Positions 46,176 through 58,180 of a DNA stretch of 64,000 bases are shown here, piece after piece. Position 1 is the stretch's first letter. The number at the start of each line of letters is the position of its first letter. Source of the stretch: Tribonema minus. Lineage: Eukaryota > Sar > Xanthophyceae > Tribonematales > Tribonemataceae. The position numbers were made by a program, and so were the translations under genes. Location: the NCBI GenBank assembly GCA_017506865.1, contig JAFCMP010000522.1, positions 620,001-684,000 of the forward strand, in the 5' to 3' direction. The notes below the pieces were generated by a model that ran no database searches, was not told the origin of the DNA, and saw only the letters and a program-made list of their open reading frames with translations.

Positions 46176-49100
46176 ATGGAGGCGATGATGAAGGCGCTGA
46201 TGTTGTTGGCTTTGCATGTGGCATGGGGGTTTCATGGGATGGTGCCTAGGGCCTTCGGTCACAGGTGCGCTGCAAGGCGCTCTGTGTACCACTCTCCATG
46301 CCTAGGTATGTGGTGTGAGTTGGGCAGGTCGTGTTGTAAGTCACCACTCGTTACCTGTTAAGGCGCTCTGTATACCACTCTCCATGCCGAGGTATGCGGT
46401 GTGATGTTTGATACACATGGGTGGTGTGATGTCTGGTGTTGGATGTTTGTTTGTACGTCAGCACTCACTGCCTGTCCTGGGCTGTTCGACAACCTGTCTG
46501 TTGACGCGTGCTGCTGCTCCCGTGTCAACAACAGGGTGTGCTCTGCAGCTGCTTTCTGGGATTGGGAAAACTGAGCTCGATATGGCTGTCGCCAACTCGG
46601 CAGACGCCAGCCCCAGTGGCGACAACAGCAGTGGCGGTGGTGGCTCTGGCAGCTCTGATAGCATGGTGAACAGCATCTCGACAGTCAGCGAGGACATCCG
46701 CGCCGTGGAGGAAGACATGAAGGAGGTCGAGGCCAATATCAAATCTGTGACGGCCCAGATCGAATGTGTGACGGGCGTCATCCAAGGCGGCAAGGATGCA
46801 GATGACCAACCCTTCCCGGATGAGTACTTGGGCATGAAATCGAAAGACCCGCAGTTGCGCGACCACCTCAGCCAGCTGATGAGGCACTGGTCGGAGCTGA
46901 TGCAGAAGGAGGGGCGGCTGTCTACCGACAAGGAGCAGCTGCGTAAGGATAAGGAGCGACTGCTTGAGGCCCAGAAGGAGCTGCAACATCAAAAGCAGTT
47001 AGGCGCGAATCCAGGTAAGTATGGGGACTCCCTGAGTAATGAGAGTCTCTTTGTCGCAATTTGAAGTCTCCGGAATTATGGGAGGGAGTCTATTTGCCGC
47101 AATGTGTCAGCTTTCCGACACAGCAGTCGCTTTTCTGGCCTGGCAAATAAATGGTTCGATTGGAGCTAGCATGCATCACAGGTCTCGTCATACCCTGCAT
47201 CATTTACACAATATACCATGCCATAGTGTGTGTGTGTGCCATGATCGCGCAGCTTAGGTATGCAGTGCCCGCCTCTGTTCGAGTATTCAGTATTGCAATG
47301 CTCGCAGACAACATGCATGAGTTGGCCTGGCGCTGCAAGTTGATGTGATCCGACACCCACTCCAGGGCATCCTGGTGGCCGGTAAGTCGTGCTTGAGTGC
47401 AGTGAAAGATTTTAGGCATGTGCAGCATCCGTGCGTCTGCCTTTCCGGTTTCCTCAGTTGTCAACAAGCGTATAACAGCTGAGATGTGACTGGGGTCACT
47501 AAATCAAGCATACGAGGCTCTCTGTTTGAGATGTTACCTCTACATTGGTCCGCGAATCATGCACAACGCTGACGGCAACACATCAGACAGACCCCATGCT
47601 GTCATAATCTTGACACAGGTTCAAGCTTGCCATGATGGCATTCAGCGCAACGCCAGCAGACGTACTTGCACTGCAGGTCCTGCGTTTAAGTGTACGTGCA
47701 GCTGCTTGGCTTAGCTGGTAGGCTCAAGGATGCTCTCGACCCAAATGCAACCCAGAAAGCCGGAAAGTAAGTGAGATCATTGTCAGGTAGTAAAGTCACA
47801 GGGTAGAACTTTCAATGGCATTGCGCGATGCCACGACTGTAGTCCTTCCTACCTGGGGCACCTGCTGCATACACGCTTGCTGAAGTCAAATTTATAATGT
47901 GTTGGCGCAGTCCTCTGGCGTCAGCTTTGTGCAACATCAGGCTACCTTATACTTCAATATCGGGACGACATGCAGTAATGAAGCTCGTCAACTCCCGAGA
48001 GATGAATCAGGGCCTTGAGAAAAGATGCAGATGCCCGTGCTACAGGCTGTATACTCGACCTATGAGCTTGACTGAGCTACGTCAAGTCTACTTTTGCCGT
48101 ACTTAATTTGCAGCCAAGGCAGCACTGTACTCGTCAGTGCCTAAGCTTGATAAATCAAACCGGCGATCAAGAAATTGCAATGGTACAACTGCGCTGGTCA
48201 GCCGGTTGCGACTGAGTCTTTCAACTGCATGCGTGCATGTAATTCTTCGGTCTTGAACTAATGATTGTGTACAACCGTTTGAATGTACCCCTGCATCACC
48301 GAGGTAGACGTCACCATGCGATCAAAAACAGTTATGTTTGAACCAACTCAGTATTTTCATAAATCATATCCTGCTTGCTAATCTCGTCCTGGATGCCAAT
48401 TGGAAGACTGCAGCGTCCGTGTCTCTCGCGTTTACCTGAGTCACATGTGATCCCCCCCCCTTCTGCGGCCACTATGCCATCGCTTGCGGTACACATCCTT
48501 GGGTAATCGCGTGACCGTGACATGGCGGAGTGCAGACGCATTGCGTGCTATATCCGCAACCGCTTTCCGTGCTGACGTGTGCCCCAACCTTCTTCCTGTA
48601 CTCAGGTGTCCAGCTGCTCGACGAGGTGCAGCCGTTTACAGAATTTGTGAGCAGCGGCATCAAGGTTTTGAAGTTTTTGGAGAAGGACAGGATGCCGCAG
48701 CACTACTTCGTCGACTCCTACGATGCTGTAGGCTTCTGCAGGAAATTTGTTGCTGCAACGAAGACGCCGCATTGGGTGAAGCCGCATGCCGTTATTACCG
48801 GCCTTGCCAAGCTCGGCAAATCTACTGTGTTGAACTACGTCTTGGCTGCCGTCATCCGCGAGATGTGCCCTGATGCGCTGATCTGGCGGTACGAGGTCGG
48901 TCCGGTAAGTTGATGCGACGTACTTTCATTGCAGAGAAGTGGTTGCACATTTTTTTTGTTGCCAAACAGGTGCTTCAGCGAGCGCTTATCAACTGCTGCC
49001 TTTCGTGCATGACTTATCATAGTGCTCTTTGCAGCTGACCATCCAGGCGCTGCTGCAGCTAGCAGATGTCGTCAGTATCAATGCATATGTGAAGATGACA

Positions 49101-51551
49101 ATTGCAAATCCTCACTCGCGACTGTGACCACTGCGATTGCGCAGCCACTGGTTGATGACCTTGAGCCAGTCATGCACGTGCAGTCATACTTGAGGTAGCC
49201 AGCCCATCACCTAGGTGGCGGCAAACACAAGAGCTCTGTGGCCCAGCCTCAAGTCCACTATTTGGGCTCATGCACGTACCAGTGAGGGCATGGTGCTGTC
49301 ACAAGGTGATGCGCACATGACCTTGTGATGGCAAGTGTTCATGCCAGTTGAGATGCATGGAAAACACTGGTTTGTAGCCTGAGGTGCTTCCTACGGCAAC
49401 CGCAGCACAAGCCTGTGGCCCAGTGCTCTTTGTGAAAAACAGTCTCTCACATGATCTGATTCCGTGGCGTTGTCGTGAGGGTTCACTCCAGTTTTTTCAC
49501 CTTTCTCTTACAGGCCCCCACACACGGCGCTGTGCTGAGAAGTATGCTGAAGGCGGGCCGTAAGTGGGCGGCACAACATGGCATTGACGTCGATAACAGC
49601 CCGGTTGTGGACAACGAAACAGTTCTGCAGTGCGCTTTGCTCGACTTGGTGGATCAGATTGGCAGAGGAGGCAGGCCCGTCTTTGTGCTCATCGACGAGG
49701 TGCAGCGCTTCTTTACCAAATACGATGAGCGGCACGACAACTACTCCCCGCCATCCTTTATCTTCAAGAGGTTGGTGTCACCATCAACCATGGGGCCGCC
49801 CAGCGAGGTCTACATGGCCGTCACTGGCAGCTCCATGTGTCAGGCATGGCAGGGCTTCAGTAGCGCGCCCCCTCATGGGCACACTCCGAGTCAGGCGCGG
49901 TATGTGCTCACCATTCCTGTGAATGAGGATGAGCAGGTGCGGACAGTCGCCATTCAGCAGCTCAAGAGGTGGGTTTTGGTGATGATGATCTGCATAAGGC
50001 GCTGCTGCACACAGCACTACAACAAAGTGGATTGATTAGTAAATGGTGTCGGAAAATGTGTAACTCAGCAGGTGCTACGAAGCATTGCGCCATTTTTGCG
50101 TTCACGCTGCAGTAAATCATACTTCTATACATAAATGGAAGCCATACGCACAGCAGCACAAATGCGCGTGGTCATCGGGTGCAACCTGAACTGGTTAGAA
50201 CTTGCTCATCCTCATGCTGGACCAAGTGACAAGCGAGTATGCTCACATATCCTGCTACTGTTGATTCTCCCATTTACGTATGCCTCAGTGCGTGGCAGGA
50301 CCAGCACCAGCAAGAGCTTGGGCAACTGCCGGACAGCATCTTTGCCTCACAATACAGTGATCCTGCTTGGCTCAGCTACATCGTTGACTTCTATTGCCAC
50401 TCAAGTGGCAATGCAATGTGCACCAAGCGCTCAAGTTTGCAGTCGAAAAGGTGCGTGTTGTACATTGCATCAAAATGCATCACATGACAGCCCGTCATGT
50501 TGTCTGCGGTGCGCCTTTGCTGATTCCTAAAATGGCGAATTTCAACGGGGCCTTGTATTTGGTCGTTGCAATGATATTCACGGTTTTCTGCCCCTAGTTC
50601 CGTGCTGCGGATATTACGGCTGCGCACATCAATGAGTGCAGGGCGGCCGTCACCGCGCTAAATTCCGCAGCCTCCTACCTCCTCCTCACTGACTTACGAT
50701 GCAACTGATGTGCACATGCAACACGCTCTGCCTAGCACCATGAAATCAGAAATAATGTCATGCACACGCCAAACGTCGATGTTGTTGAGGATGCTGTACA
50801 CACGGCGAGTCACCCTGGCAGTGAGAGAGTACCATGCCAACGCAACTGCTGAGTGATGTTGGCTTGATGATGCGAACTCATTGTCGCTAACTTCATTTCT
50901 ACCTCTTGATTTGCATGACGTCAGGTGTTTTCGGAGCTTGTTGCAGAGGCTGTGACGCTTGTCATGGCGCTCGAGTCCAATCCGGATGCAGTCAAGAAGC
51001 TACGTTCCATGGTGCATGAGGAAGGCTGCGCAGAAGATCCGGTCCCACCAGATGGTTGGTTACCGGAAGGTGTGTACGATTTCTATCTGGAGCCATACAT
51101 CCAGCAGCGAGACACTAGTAGTGGTATGCGCTGGGTGCTGCCAAGGAGTGCCTATGCCACCTGCCTGTATGACATGCTCACTCCACAGGGCGGTCTGAGT
51201 AAGAAGTGCCGTGAGCGAGCAGATTTCGTCATAGAGCTCCCGGAGCCCTCGACGATGTAAACTTCCTTGGCAAGATATTCGAGCAGATACCGAAGAACTC
51301 TGAGTCTGGTGACTGGACCAGAGCATGTTTGAAGATGCTGCAGCTGATGCTGGCCGGCTCTTCAATACCCACTCAGAGACCCAGCTTTCAAATATGCGTA
51401 TAGCCACAACATCAACAAGGACTCACGCCACCAGACCAAGGACTTGTTGGACCAGGATGGCGGCCTCAAACCAGGGGTCAACAGCCGTCAACGCTACTGG
51501 CATGATGTGCGCCTTGTGAGGAATTTCGAAGTAATAGGGCTAAAATGTTAA
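46176..51551 (+). pseudogene. Leader + coiled coil + P-loop ATPase (Crinkler/RHS-like?), decaying 3' end
   Basis: Exons 46176-46305, 46535-47014, 48606-48904, 49514-49968 and 50289-50450 join in phase (about 508 residues). The start is signal-like (MKALMLLALHVAWGFHG). Exon 2 is acidic and coiled coil (EEDMKEVEANIKSV, DKEQLRKDKERLLEAQKEL). Exon 3 has a Walker A-like loop, ITGLAKLGKSTVLNY. Exon 4 has Walker B, PVFVLIDEVQRFF. Coiled coil plus such an ATPase resembles eukaryotic Crinkler/RHS-type proteins, but no nuclease or kinase domain is recognised, so this is tentative. Further 3', clearly coding blocks appear in clashing frames: 50598 onward (FRAADITAAHINECRAA), 50925-51247 (VFSELVAEAVTLVMALE, GVYDFYLEPYIQQRD), then two frame changes before FKYAYSHNINKDSRHQTKD ending at 51551. 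At least three breaks mean the C-terminus is not translated as one frame. Confidence 0.65.
46276..46410 (+). repeat. 86-bp-spaced duplication of the first exon end and splice donor
   Basis: The sequence ggcgctctgtgtaccactctccatgcctaggtatgtggtgtga at 46276-46318 recurs with few changes at 46362-46404. Each copy contains an exon-end-like AG|GTATG donor. The first donor is used in the model because it gives the right phase into exon 2. The second could act as an alternative or decoy donor. Confidence 0.7.
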
Positions 51552-53048
51552 AATCTGCGCGCAGCGAGGGTTTGCATGTCTCACGCATAATCGCAGTCCT
51601 GCATGACCGGTGTCCACCAGTGAGGCTCGGTGACTGTGATTGCTGTTCCTTCAGCACTGCCAGTGCATGCACTTAATCTGATCCAGAAGCGCGCTTGTGA
51701 GACATCTGGTGCACTGTGCAATGCTTCAGCATGAAGCATATAGCTAGCATGTGCTCGCGCGCTAACTTGCACTTTGACGGCAGGCAGGCCCATACACAAA
51801 CATCTCTTAGACTAGAAGAATACATATATAAGTTCATGATTGTTGTACTTGTTGTGGTTGACCTGAGGGCGCGAATGCTCGATGATACACTCACTCAAGT
51901 GGTGAAGTGGTACATACCACTTCAGCACTACATGGACTGGTGTAGCGCAGCAAAAGCGAGTCAGTCACTTGTTCGAAGTATGGCATTCAGTATGTACCTC
52001 TCAAGCAGCATGTAGACTACGCCTTCGCCTTTGCCGGAAAAAAGTTTGCACATGGGCATCAAATGTTTGTGCAATGGCATTAAGGATTGCACATCAGACG
52101 TTTGTGGAATGGCAGATTCCCACCAAAAGGGTGGTGTTTGAAAACACCAGGGGTTTTTTGGGGCAACAGCCGCAACTAGCACAGGTGCCGATCTCAAGAC
52201 CATCAGCGGTAAGCAAGTCAATGATTGCTTTGCTGTCTCATGCACATCCCAAACAGTCCAGTAAAAGGTGGCATCCTTGCTCACATGAAACAGAGGCACT
52301 CAAAAAAGCAAAAGCAGGTGAGTGTATTTGACAGGTTGAGCAGTCAACTATTCACATAGGTCTAGCTTGGTCAGGACTGAGCTGGCCAGACTCAGTGCCT
52401 AAGCCTCTGCACTGCGACACGGTGAGACCATCGCAGGGGAAAAAGAAAACACACACACCTGCTAAGTACAAAGAGATACACGACGAACATATCCGTGGCC
52501 CAGCACGAGAGGGGACGGCGCGAAGCCCCCACCCCACTGAAGGGAGGCACACAGTCGTAAGACTGCCTGTATGAAATCCCTTCCTTGCGAACTTTTACCT
52601 GAAGGTTGCAGGCCACCGCCAGTTCCAAAGCCTCCCTAAGAGGTAGCGTTTAGGCTGTCGCAGCACTGGTCCCGCTGCGATGCAGAAGAGCTGAGAAGCG
52701 TACTCGAGTGCCGAATTCCCGCCCAAACTTTTGGAGCATACTTCGAAGTACACAATGGCATTTCTCCTTGGGCACCACTTGAATGTGCAGTGAACATGTC
52801 CACCCATGAAAGCGCTAAGACGACCTCAAATGTCAAAACGGCGTAGCCTGCTGTGGAGTCCAAGACTACTCCTGGCTTGCAGAAATGTGAAGTACCGTCA
52901 TGTGGAGCGCGAATGCTGGGCTGTGTTGCGGCGCCGGTATCCAAACTCCTAGGGCACAGCGCAGACTAGGCTGCTGCGTTGACGCAAGCTTTTCGATTGC
53001 ATAGGCAACCCGGCCTCCCTTGGGCCTTTATAAATACAAGTCCATACG
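51552..53048. other. Intergenic with one coding-like minus-strand stretch
   Basis: On the minus strand at about 52640-52940 an open frame reads KPGVVLDSTAGYAVLTFEVV, ALSWVDMFTAHSSG and CTSKYAPKVWAG. This looks like a beta-rich protein fragment, but I recognise no family and find no start or partner exons. The remainder shows only short frames and low-complexity patches. Confidence 0.3.
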
Positions 53049-53050
53049 TA

Positions 53051-53583
53051 CCGTCATGTGCCAAATTAGGCCTGTTGGTCAAACATTCAGAACGGCCAGA
53101 AAAAGCACTCAGACACTGAATAAGGATCACGCAAGAAAAACACCAGGCGCAATTAGGACAGGGCCCTCATAACACCTTCAAATGGGCACTCTATGACCAT
53201 TAGCGGGACATGGAGTCATTGATCTGCTCTTGTCTCCTCTGTTGAAGCCGAGAAGGAACTCAGATTTCTTGAAGTTGCTGTTAAAGAAGGTCGACCACTT
53301 CTCACCCACTGCGTAATGGGTCACAAACAGAAGGTCGATGAGGCCAAGCAGGCTGCAGCCAGAGACCCACGACAGACCATGGTGCAACGAAGGTGTGCAT
53401 CAATGCAATGGCACCTGTCATCTGCTTGCATGCTGTGCTTCGTGTGGCTCGCCAGTAATAGAGTGACCACAAAAAGTGCTACCAGGCCTAAAAAGGAATG
53501 CATGTTAAAACACCCAGGCCTACTTAGGGTCAGTGCTCGGTACGCTCCTTATTAGTGACCGGCCTAATTTGGCACATGACGGG
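53051..53583. mobile_element. TA-flanked MITE (Tc1/mariner-type target), 533 bp
   Basis: The left end CCGTCATGTGCCAAATTAGGCC (20 of these bases plus two) is mirrored at the right by ggcctaatttggcacatgacggg, differing by one extra base. TA lies immediately outside each end (53049-53050 and 53584-53585). The interior has minus-strand frames of up to about 70 codons with no recognised transposase. One of them (LFVTHYAVGEKWSTFFNSNF) may be captured host sequence. Confidence 0.75.
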
Positions 53584-53585
53584 TA

Positions 53586-55100
53586 CTCTTAACCTGAAAT
53601 GTGCATTCACTACAGGCGCTGCACGACCATGCACGTCATACTTTAAGTATGCACTCTCAGAATTTGCAAGTCAGTATAGTCTACTGTCCGGTTGTGCACA
53701 GGTCAATGAAGACCTGGCGTAATCACCACCACCACTGTTCTCATTAGCTTCTCATTGTCTCAGTTCTGAGAAAAGAATACAGAAGAGTGCCCAATACCAT
53801 AACAACCCCTTGGTTGAAGTACACCAAACATCTTACTGAGCTACTGTACAGCCGCAAGTTCTTGACATGGCATATCGCTGTGTTTTGCCTCACCTGTGCC
53901 AATCGTCTACATTGCTGTTGCTCTGATTCAGAGCTCTGTGCATTATGTAGGCTGCTCTCCCCTCACTCCCTATGTATGCAGCTGCCTCCGGACCCCCCCC
54001 CCTCTCCTCAGTGCCACCTCAGTGAGTGCATGTCGCCTATGTATGAGGCTGCATTGCAGATCACAAAACAGCCCACACATCAAGCAATCATGACTTACTG
54101 CCATACGCAGCTGCCCCCATACTTAGATGCAGGTTGATGTGTGTGGTGCTGCATGTGAAGATCCGCCTCCACGCTTTAGATGCAGGTCAAGGCGGTACAA
54201 ACCAGCGCACATCAGAGTTAGGCAGCAATCAAGCATTGTACTGACACACAGCTACAGTTTGTAACCATACGGATGCACCTCGAGGCTCACATTAGTGCTC
54301 ATCAAGCTTCACTGCCTTTCATGAGGATGCAACAGCACACCCAAACCCTTGCATGGTCGACTTCAGATATCAAGCTCTTAAGAGCAGGTATGAATAATAC
54401 GGTCGGTGCCATGTCATACGTTTGCGATATACGTAACCCGCCCTGACAAGCCAATATGTGCAGCATATGGTCACCTTATACTTCACATTTGGCTTCTTGT
54501 GTGAACTTCATGTTTGTACTTCAACCCATTCTTTGCGCGTCATGAGAGCTGTGTGCGGTTGCCGAGCATGATTTGGTTTGCTTCGCACGAGCTGCGCCCT
54601 ACATGTCGTGTATGATTGCACAATGCAGATATTACATCACCATCTGTGCTCTGTGCGCCGGCTGTGCTGCCTAGCTGCTGTGCCGTGCCTGGCGGCTGTG
54701 CTTTGTGCCCGCTGCAGGCACGGGAGTGTATATTCGTCCTGGCAGGACTCATACGTATGCTCATACGGTATATACGGTTGATACAGCGTACGCTGTCTGC
54801 ATATGTCTACTTTGCTGAAGTGTGACACTTTGTGTCACATGCATACTCACTTTGATGTCAGTGCTCCACGAGCACAGTAGTCGCCACGGCGATCCTGAGT
54901 GTCGCTTTGTTCTGCCTTGTGAAGCTTCAGCCCCCCCCGCTTTATGCCTGTAGTGCCACAGACACAGTGGGTGCAGATGTCCTCAGTGCTACATCGATTT
55001 TGCTCATGAACCTCCAGATTCCTGTGGAGCAGCGAGTGTCAGTGAGAACAGTGCTGTCAAGCCAGATTCAATCAACAATGAGACGATCCTGCTACCACAG
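53586..55100. other. Intergenic, part of a dispersed repeat
   Basis: Segments from about 53950 to 54900 resemble 44430-44910 in the same order. No gene is supported. C-runs occur at 53994-54002 and 54931-54938. Confidence 0.35.
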
Positions 55101-55102
55101 TA

Positions 55103-55550
55103 CCGTATATGATGGCCATTAAGCCCTTAACATGGTGTAGGGTAGGGGGTGGTGATTAAGGGAGGGTTTAAAGGCCATGTCATAGGCACTAGGCAGAACA
55201 CAAACGCTAAGAAGGGGGGTACATGGATTAAGACCCCCCCCCCCCAATGTGTCAACATGCACACGGTACCCATCATGCGTCAATCACGCCGTGTGAGACG
55301 CCCGCAGACATGCAACATTAAGCTGAGTTGTTCACCTAATGTCCAGCCATCGTCTGGCGTGAAAGCTTGGTGCGTTGCGTGATTGGACCTGGCTTAATGC
55401 CCATGACCCAGCGCATGAGACGCATCTCGTCGTGCCGGAGAGACGCTAAGCCGGGGGATACAGGGTATAAGACGGACTCCCCTAGCATTATGCGACGCAT
55501 TCGGCCCCAAAACTGCTAGACGGGGGGGTCTTAATCGCCATCATATATGG
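55103..55550. mobile_element. TA-flanked MITE, 448 bp
   Basis: Inverted ends of 21 bp are CCGTATATGATGGCCATTAA(G) on the left and, as complement, CCATATATGATGGCGATTAA(G) on the right, with 2 mismatches. TA flanks both sides (55101-55102 and 55551-55552). The interior is rich in C/G runs (C-run at 55224-55235, G-run near 55522-55528) and has no coding capacity. The TA duplication suggests mobilisation by a Tc1/mariner-type transposase. Confidence 0.82.
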
Positions 55551-56262
55551 TAGCAAGGCGAATTTGCATCCTCAGCACCTGAGATGTGCAACTTCACAAC
55601 CGGTAGTGCTGCAAAGACAAAGTGCATACTTCCATCAGGCAAGGTCAACATTGGAAGTACGCTTTCACTGCGAATCGACAGTGCTCCCATCTACCAGGGC
55701 AAGAACAGTTCATCAGGTATCCATTTACACACAAAAAAGCGAAACATGTAGAGTCGATTGCTCACATATCCTTGAGGAGTCAAGGAGACATATGCACGAG
55801 ATAACCTACTGCTGAGCTAGCTCACCCATGACGCTCTGCTCTGAGTGCGTCATGCTGTCCTTTTCAGCAGCCAAAGCTTGCAAACAATGATGCACAGCAA
55901 TATCTCTTCCAATTCCCCTATCAATTTCAAATCTCACTGCGATCCACGCTACCTCCAACCCCTGGCGTTCCACGACAGCATATCCACGTGTAATTCGGTA
56001 CACCAGTCCAGGTGTGACTTGATCATCTCTGAAGGTGCTGCTCACCTTGCTTTGCACTGGTACAAATCCAGGCCAGCCAGCTCCCGTTCACGCTGCGTTT
56101 CTGCAATTTGCTCCCATGTCCTTCTGGTCCCCAGGGGCTACCCCTATGCCTATAGCCAGTCACCAATGGCTGGAAATTGAGCGATCCATGCGCAAGCAGA
56201 GCCTCAATTCAGGCATGCTGCGGTTGGGTTGGCAAGCAAGCTGAAGCTCCCAATCTGCAAAG

Positions 56263-57479
56263 CAGAGATGCCCCGTACTGCCATCATCGCACCAGTCGCG
56301 CGTAGCGCGAGAAAAATTTTAACCGGTACCGGTACCAGTACTCAATTACTGGTACCAGCAGCTACCCGTACCAGTTTAACTGGTGCGCTGTGTGTGACAA
56401 CCGGTACCAGTATACTGGTGAAACCGGTAAAAACTGGTCTGACCGGTTTTCACCTGTGGTACCAGTTTTTTACTAGTAATGCCAGTGCTTTTCTTATATG
56501 CATAGCATACAAAGTATACCGTGCGATCAGTACATACAACTACAAAGGCGTCAGGAATAATGCTTGTCAGGAGCTCGAGGATTCTAGGTTATGCAGCCGA
56601 ATGGACCCAAGTGCATAGTGCGCAGCTCAAAGCCTTACCCACAGCATAGTAACGCAGTATTTGCTCCTGTAAGTGACATTCAAAGTGCACCCATCACGAT
56701 GCAATGGCAGTCAGCAACATGTGTGCAGCATGCGGCCAGCAAAAGGATGGGCAGCATGCTCATACATCATTCTGCCTGCTGCCACCTGTTTCGACTTTCG
56801 CTTTGCAATTGGCACCCTTGCACTTGTGGATCAGCAAACAACCTCTACTATATGTGTAAGCCAGGTATTCATGTTTACGCAGCTGAAGCTTGAGCCTTTC
56901 GTTGGCTGCAACAGCGCATCAGAAGCGGAAAAAATCCGATCCGGAGTTGCGTTCCACAAAATGAATGCATCGCGTCCCACGTCGGCTGATGGATGCTTAT
57001 GCTTTACATCCAGCCTGCTATTTCAGCCTGCAGAAGCTGCTTGTGCATCCAGCGACATCAAACAGTCGCGCATCCATCAATCGGGGACACTGCCACTGTG
57101 TTCGATTTTTGCGCCACATGGACCGCTTGCATGCCATCACTAGCCGGACCAATATGTCAACAGCAGCATCAGTAGGTCGACTCACGACCATATCTGCCAG
57201 TATACTCCGTCCATTACACCTGTCGTGTCGTGTGGGTCCTGTGCATCTTCCACGCTGGACTAACTTCAAGGCACGAAAAGAATAAACTCGCTAAAACGGT
57301 CTACTTACTTGCAATTTAACTGGTGGCGCCGTCATCGGCTACGGCATCGGTACGTGTTTACGGGTTGCCTCACGCGGCCAGTTACCCGTACCGGTTAGTG
57401 AGCGGCAACCAGTTACCGGTTAAAACTGGTACAAAAGCTGGTACGGGTACCGGTGCTACCAGTTAACGGGGCATCTCTG
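56263..57479. mobile_element. hAT-like non-autonomous element, 1217 bp, with ACCGGT/ACCAGT arrays
   Basis: The ends are CAGAGATGCCCCGTACTG at the left and the complement of CAGAGATGCCCCGTTAACTG at the right. They are flanked by an exact 8-bp duplication, ctgcaaag, at 56255-56262 and 57480-57487, which fits the hAT pattern nTnnnnAn. Both subterminal regions (56320-56475 and 57370-57465) are crowded with copies of accggt, accagt and their complements (actggt), probable transposase-binding arrays. No transposase frame is recognised between them. Confidence 0.88.
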
Positions 57480-57650
57480 CTGCAAAGGCTCCAGTGCCGC
57501 ATCCTCGGCCTCGATAGGTCACTTCTTGTGTCGAGATTGCATGCGAAATGCAGGTGATCGACACTGCTTCAGATGACGCCAACACATCCGCCGACTACCT
57601 TCACATTCACCTGCCACCACTCACGACGCACTGAAGAGGTGAGGGTGAGC

Positions 57651-57956
57651 TCATGAGATCTCTAGAGGGGCGTTGCACACGTTAACGCCAAACTTCAGGC
57701 AGAGGCGCCGTTTAACTTGGTCAATAAAAATTTCTGTACTTCTCGCTGTAGCTCGCGACACTCTCTCCCCTGCGTCCGCCCACTCCTTGCCTTGAGCATC
57801 GACGAGCTTTACGGGCTCTACGAGCTCGTGCTCATCCGACGCCTTGCGCTTCAATTCGCCGGCAGCACGCCTGGTTGCCGCTGTGGCCAGACCAGAAGTT
57901 GTGAAGGCTGTTGCCGTAGGGGCCACAGCAGCTAGAAGCAAGCCTACTGCCTTCAT
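57651..57956 (-). CDS. Unknown 101-residue protein with plastid-type leader
   Basis: The ATG at 57956 starts MKAVGLLLAAVAPTATAFTTSG, a signal-peptide-like stretch with a likely cut before F18. An A-F junction of this kind marks plastid preproteins of algae with red secondary plastids. The rest is charged (RRAAGELKRKASDEHELVEP, DAQGKEWADAGERV) with no recognised domain. It may be only the first exon of a longer gene. It is divergent from the gene at 58181, with 224 bp between starts containing short CAAGCCAGC and GCAGCA repeats. Confidence 0.55.
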   Translation of the reverse strand: MKAVGLLLAAVAPTATAFTTSGLATAATRRAAGELKRKASDEHELVEPVKLVDAQGKEWADAGERVSRATARSTEIFIDQVKRRLCLKFGVNVCNAPLEIS

Positions 57957-58180
57957 GGCTCAACAGCAGTAGCAGGCAAGGAGGGCAAGGCCAAGCCAGC
58001 CAAGCCAGGCAAAGCAAGCAGATGCTCAGCAGCAGCAATCCTCGCTCGTAAGTAAGTTTGCTCAGCGCTCAAAAAAGTGCTTGAGCACAGTGCTCAGCAG
58101 CTAGTGATCAGCAGCAGCAGGCCACCACAGCAGGGAGCAGCTTGCCTTCCCGCTTGGAGACGAGCTGCTTCTTGTTTCAA

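Noticed and set aside
46535..46600. GIGKTEL in exon 2 of the ATPase gene as a Walker A motif
   Set aside because: It lacks the surrounding strand and a following Walker B. A better P-loop (GLAKLGKST) with Walker B lies in exons 3-4.
47708..47766. Exon-like GRLKDALDPNATQKAGK in the ATPase intron 2
   Set aside because: Its borders leave a phase that does not fit exon 3, while exons 2 and 3 join cleanly without it.
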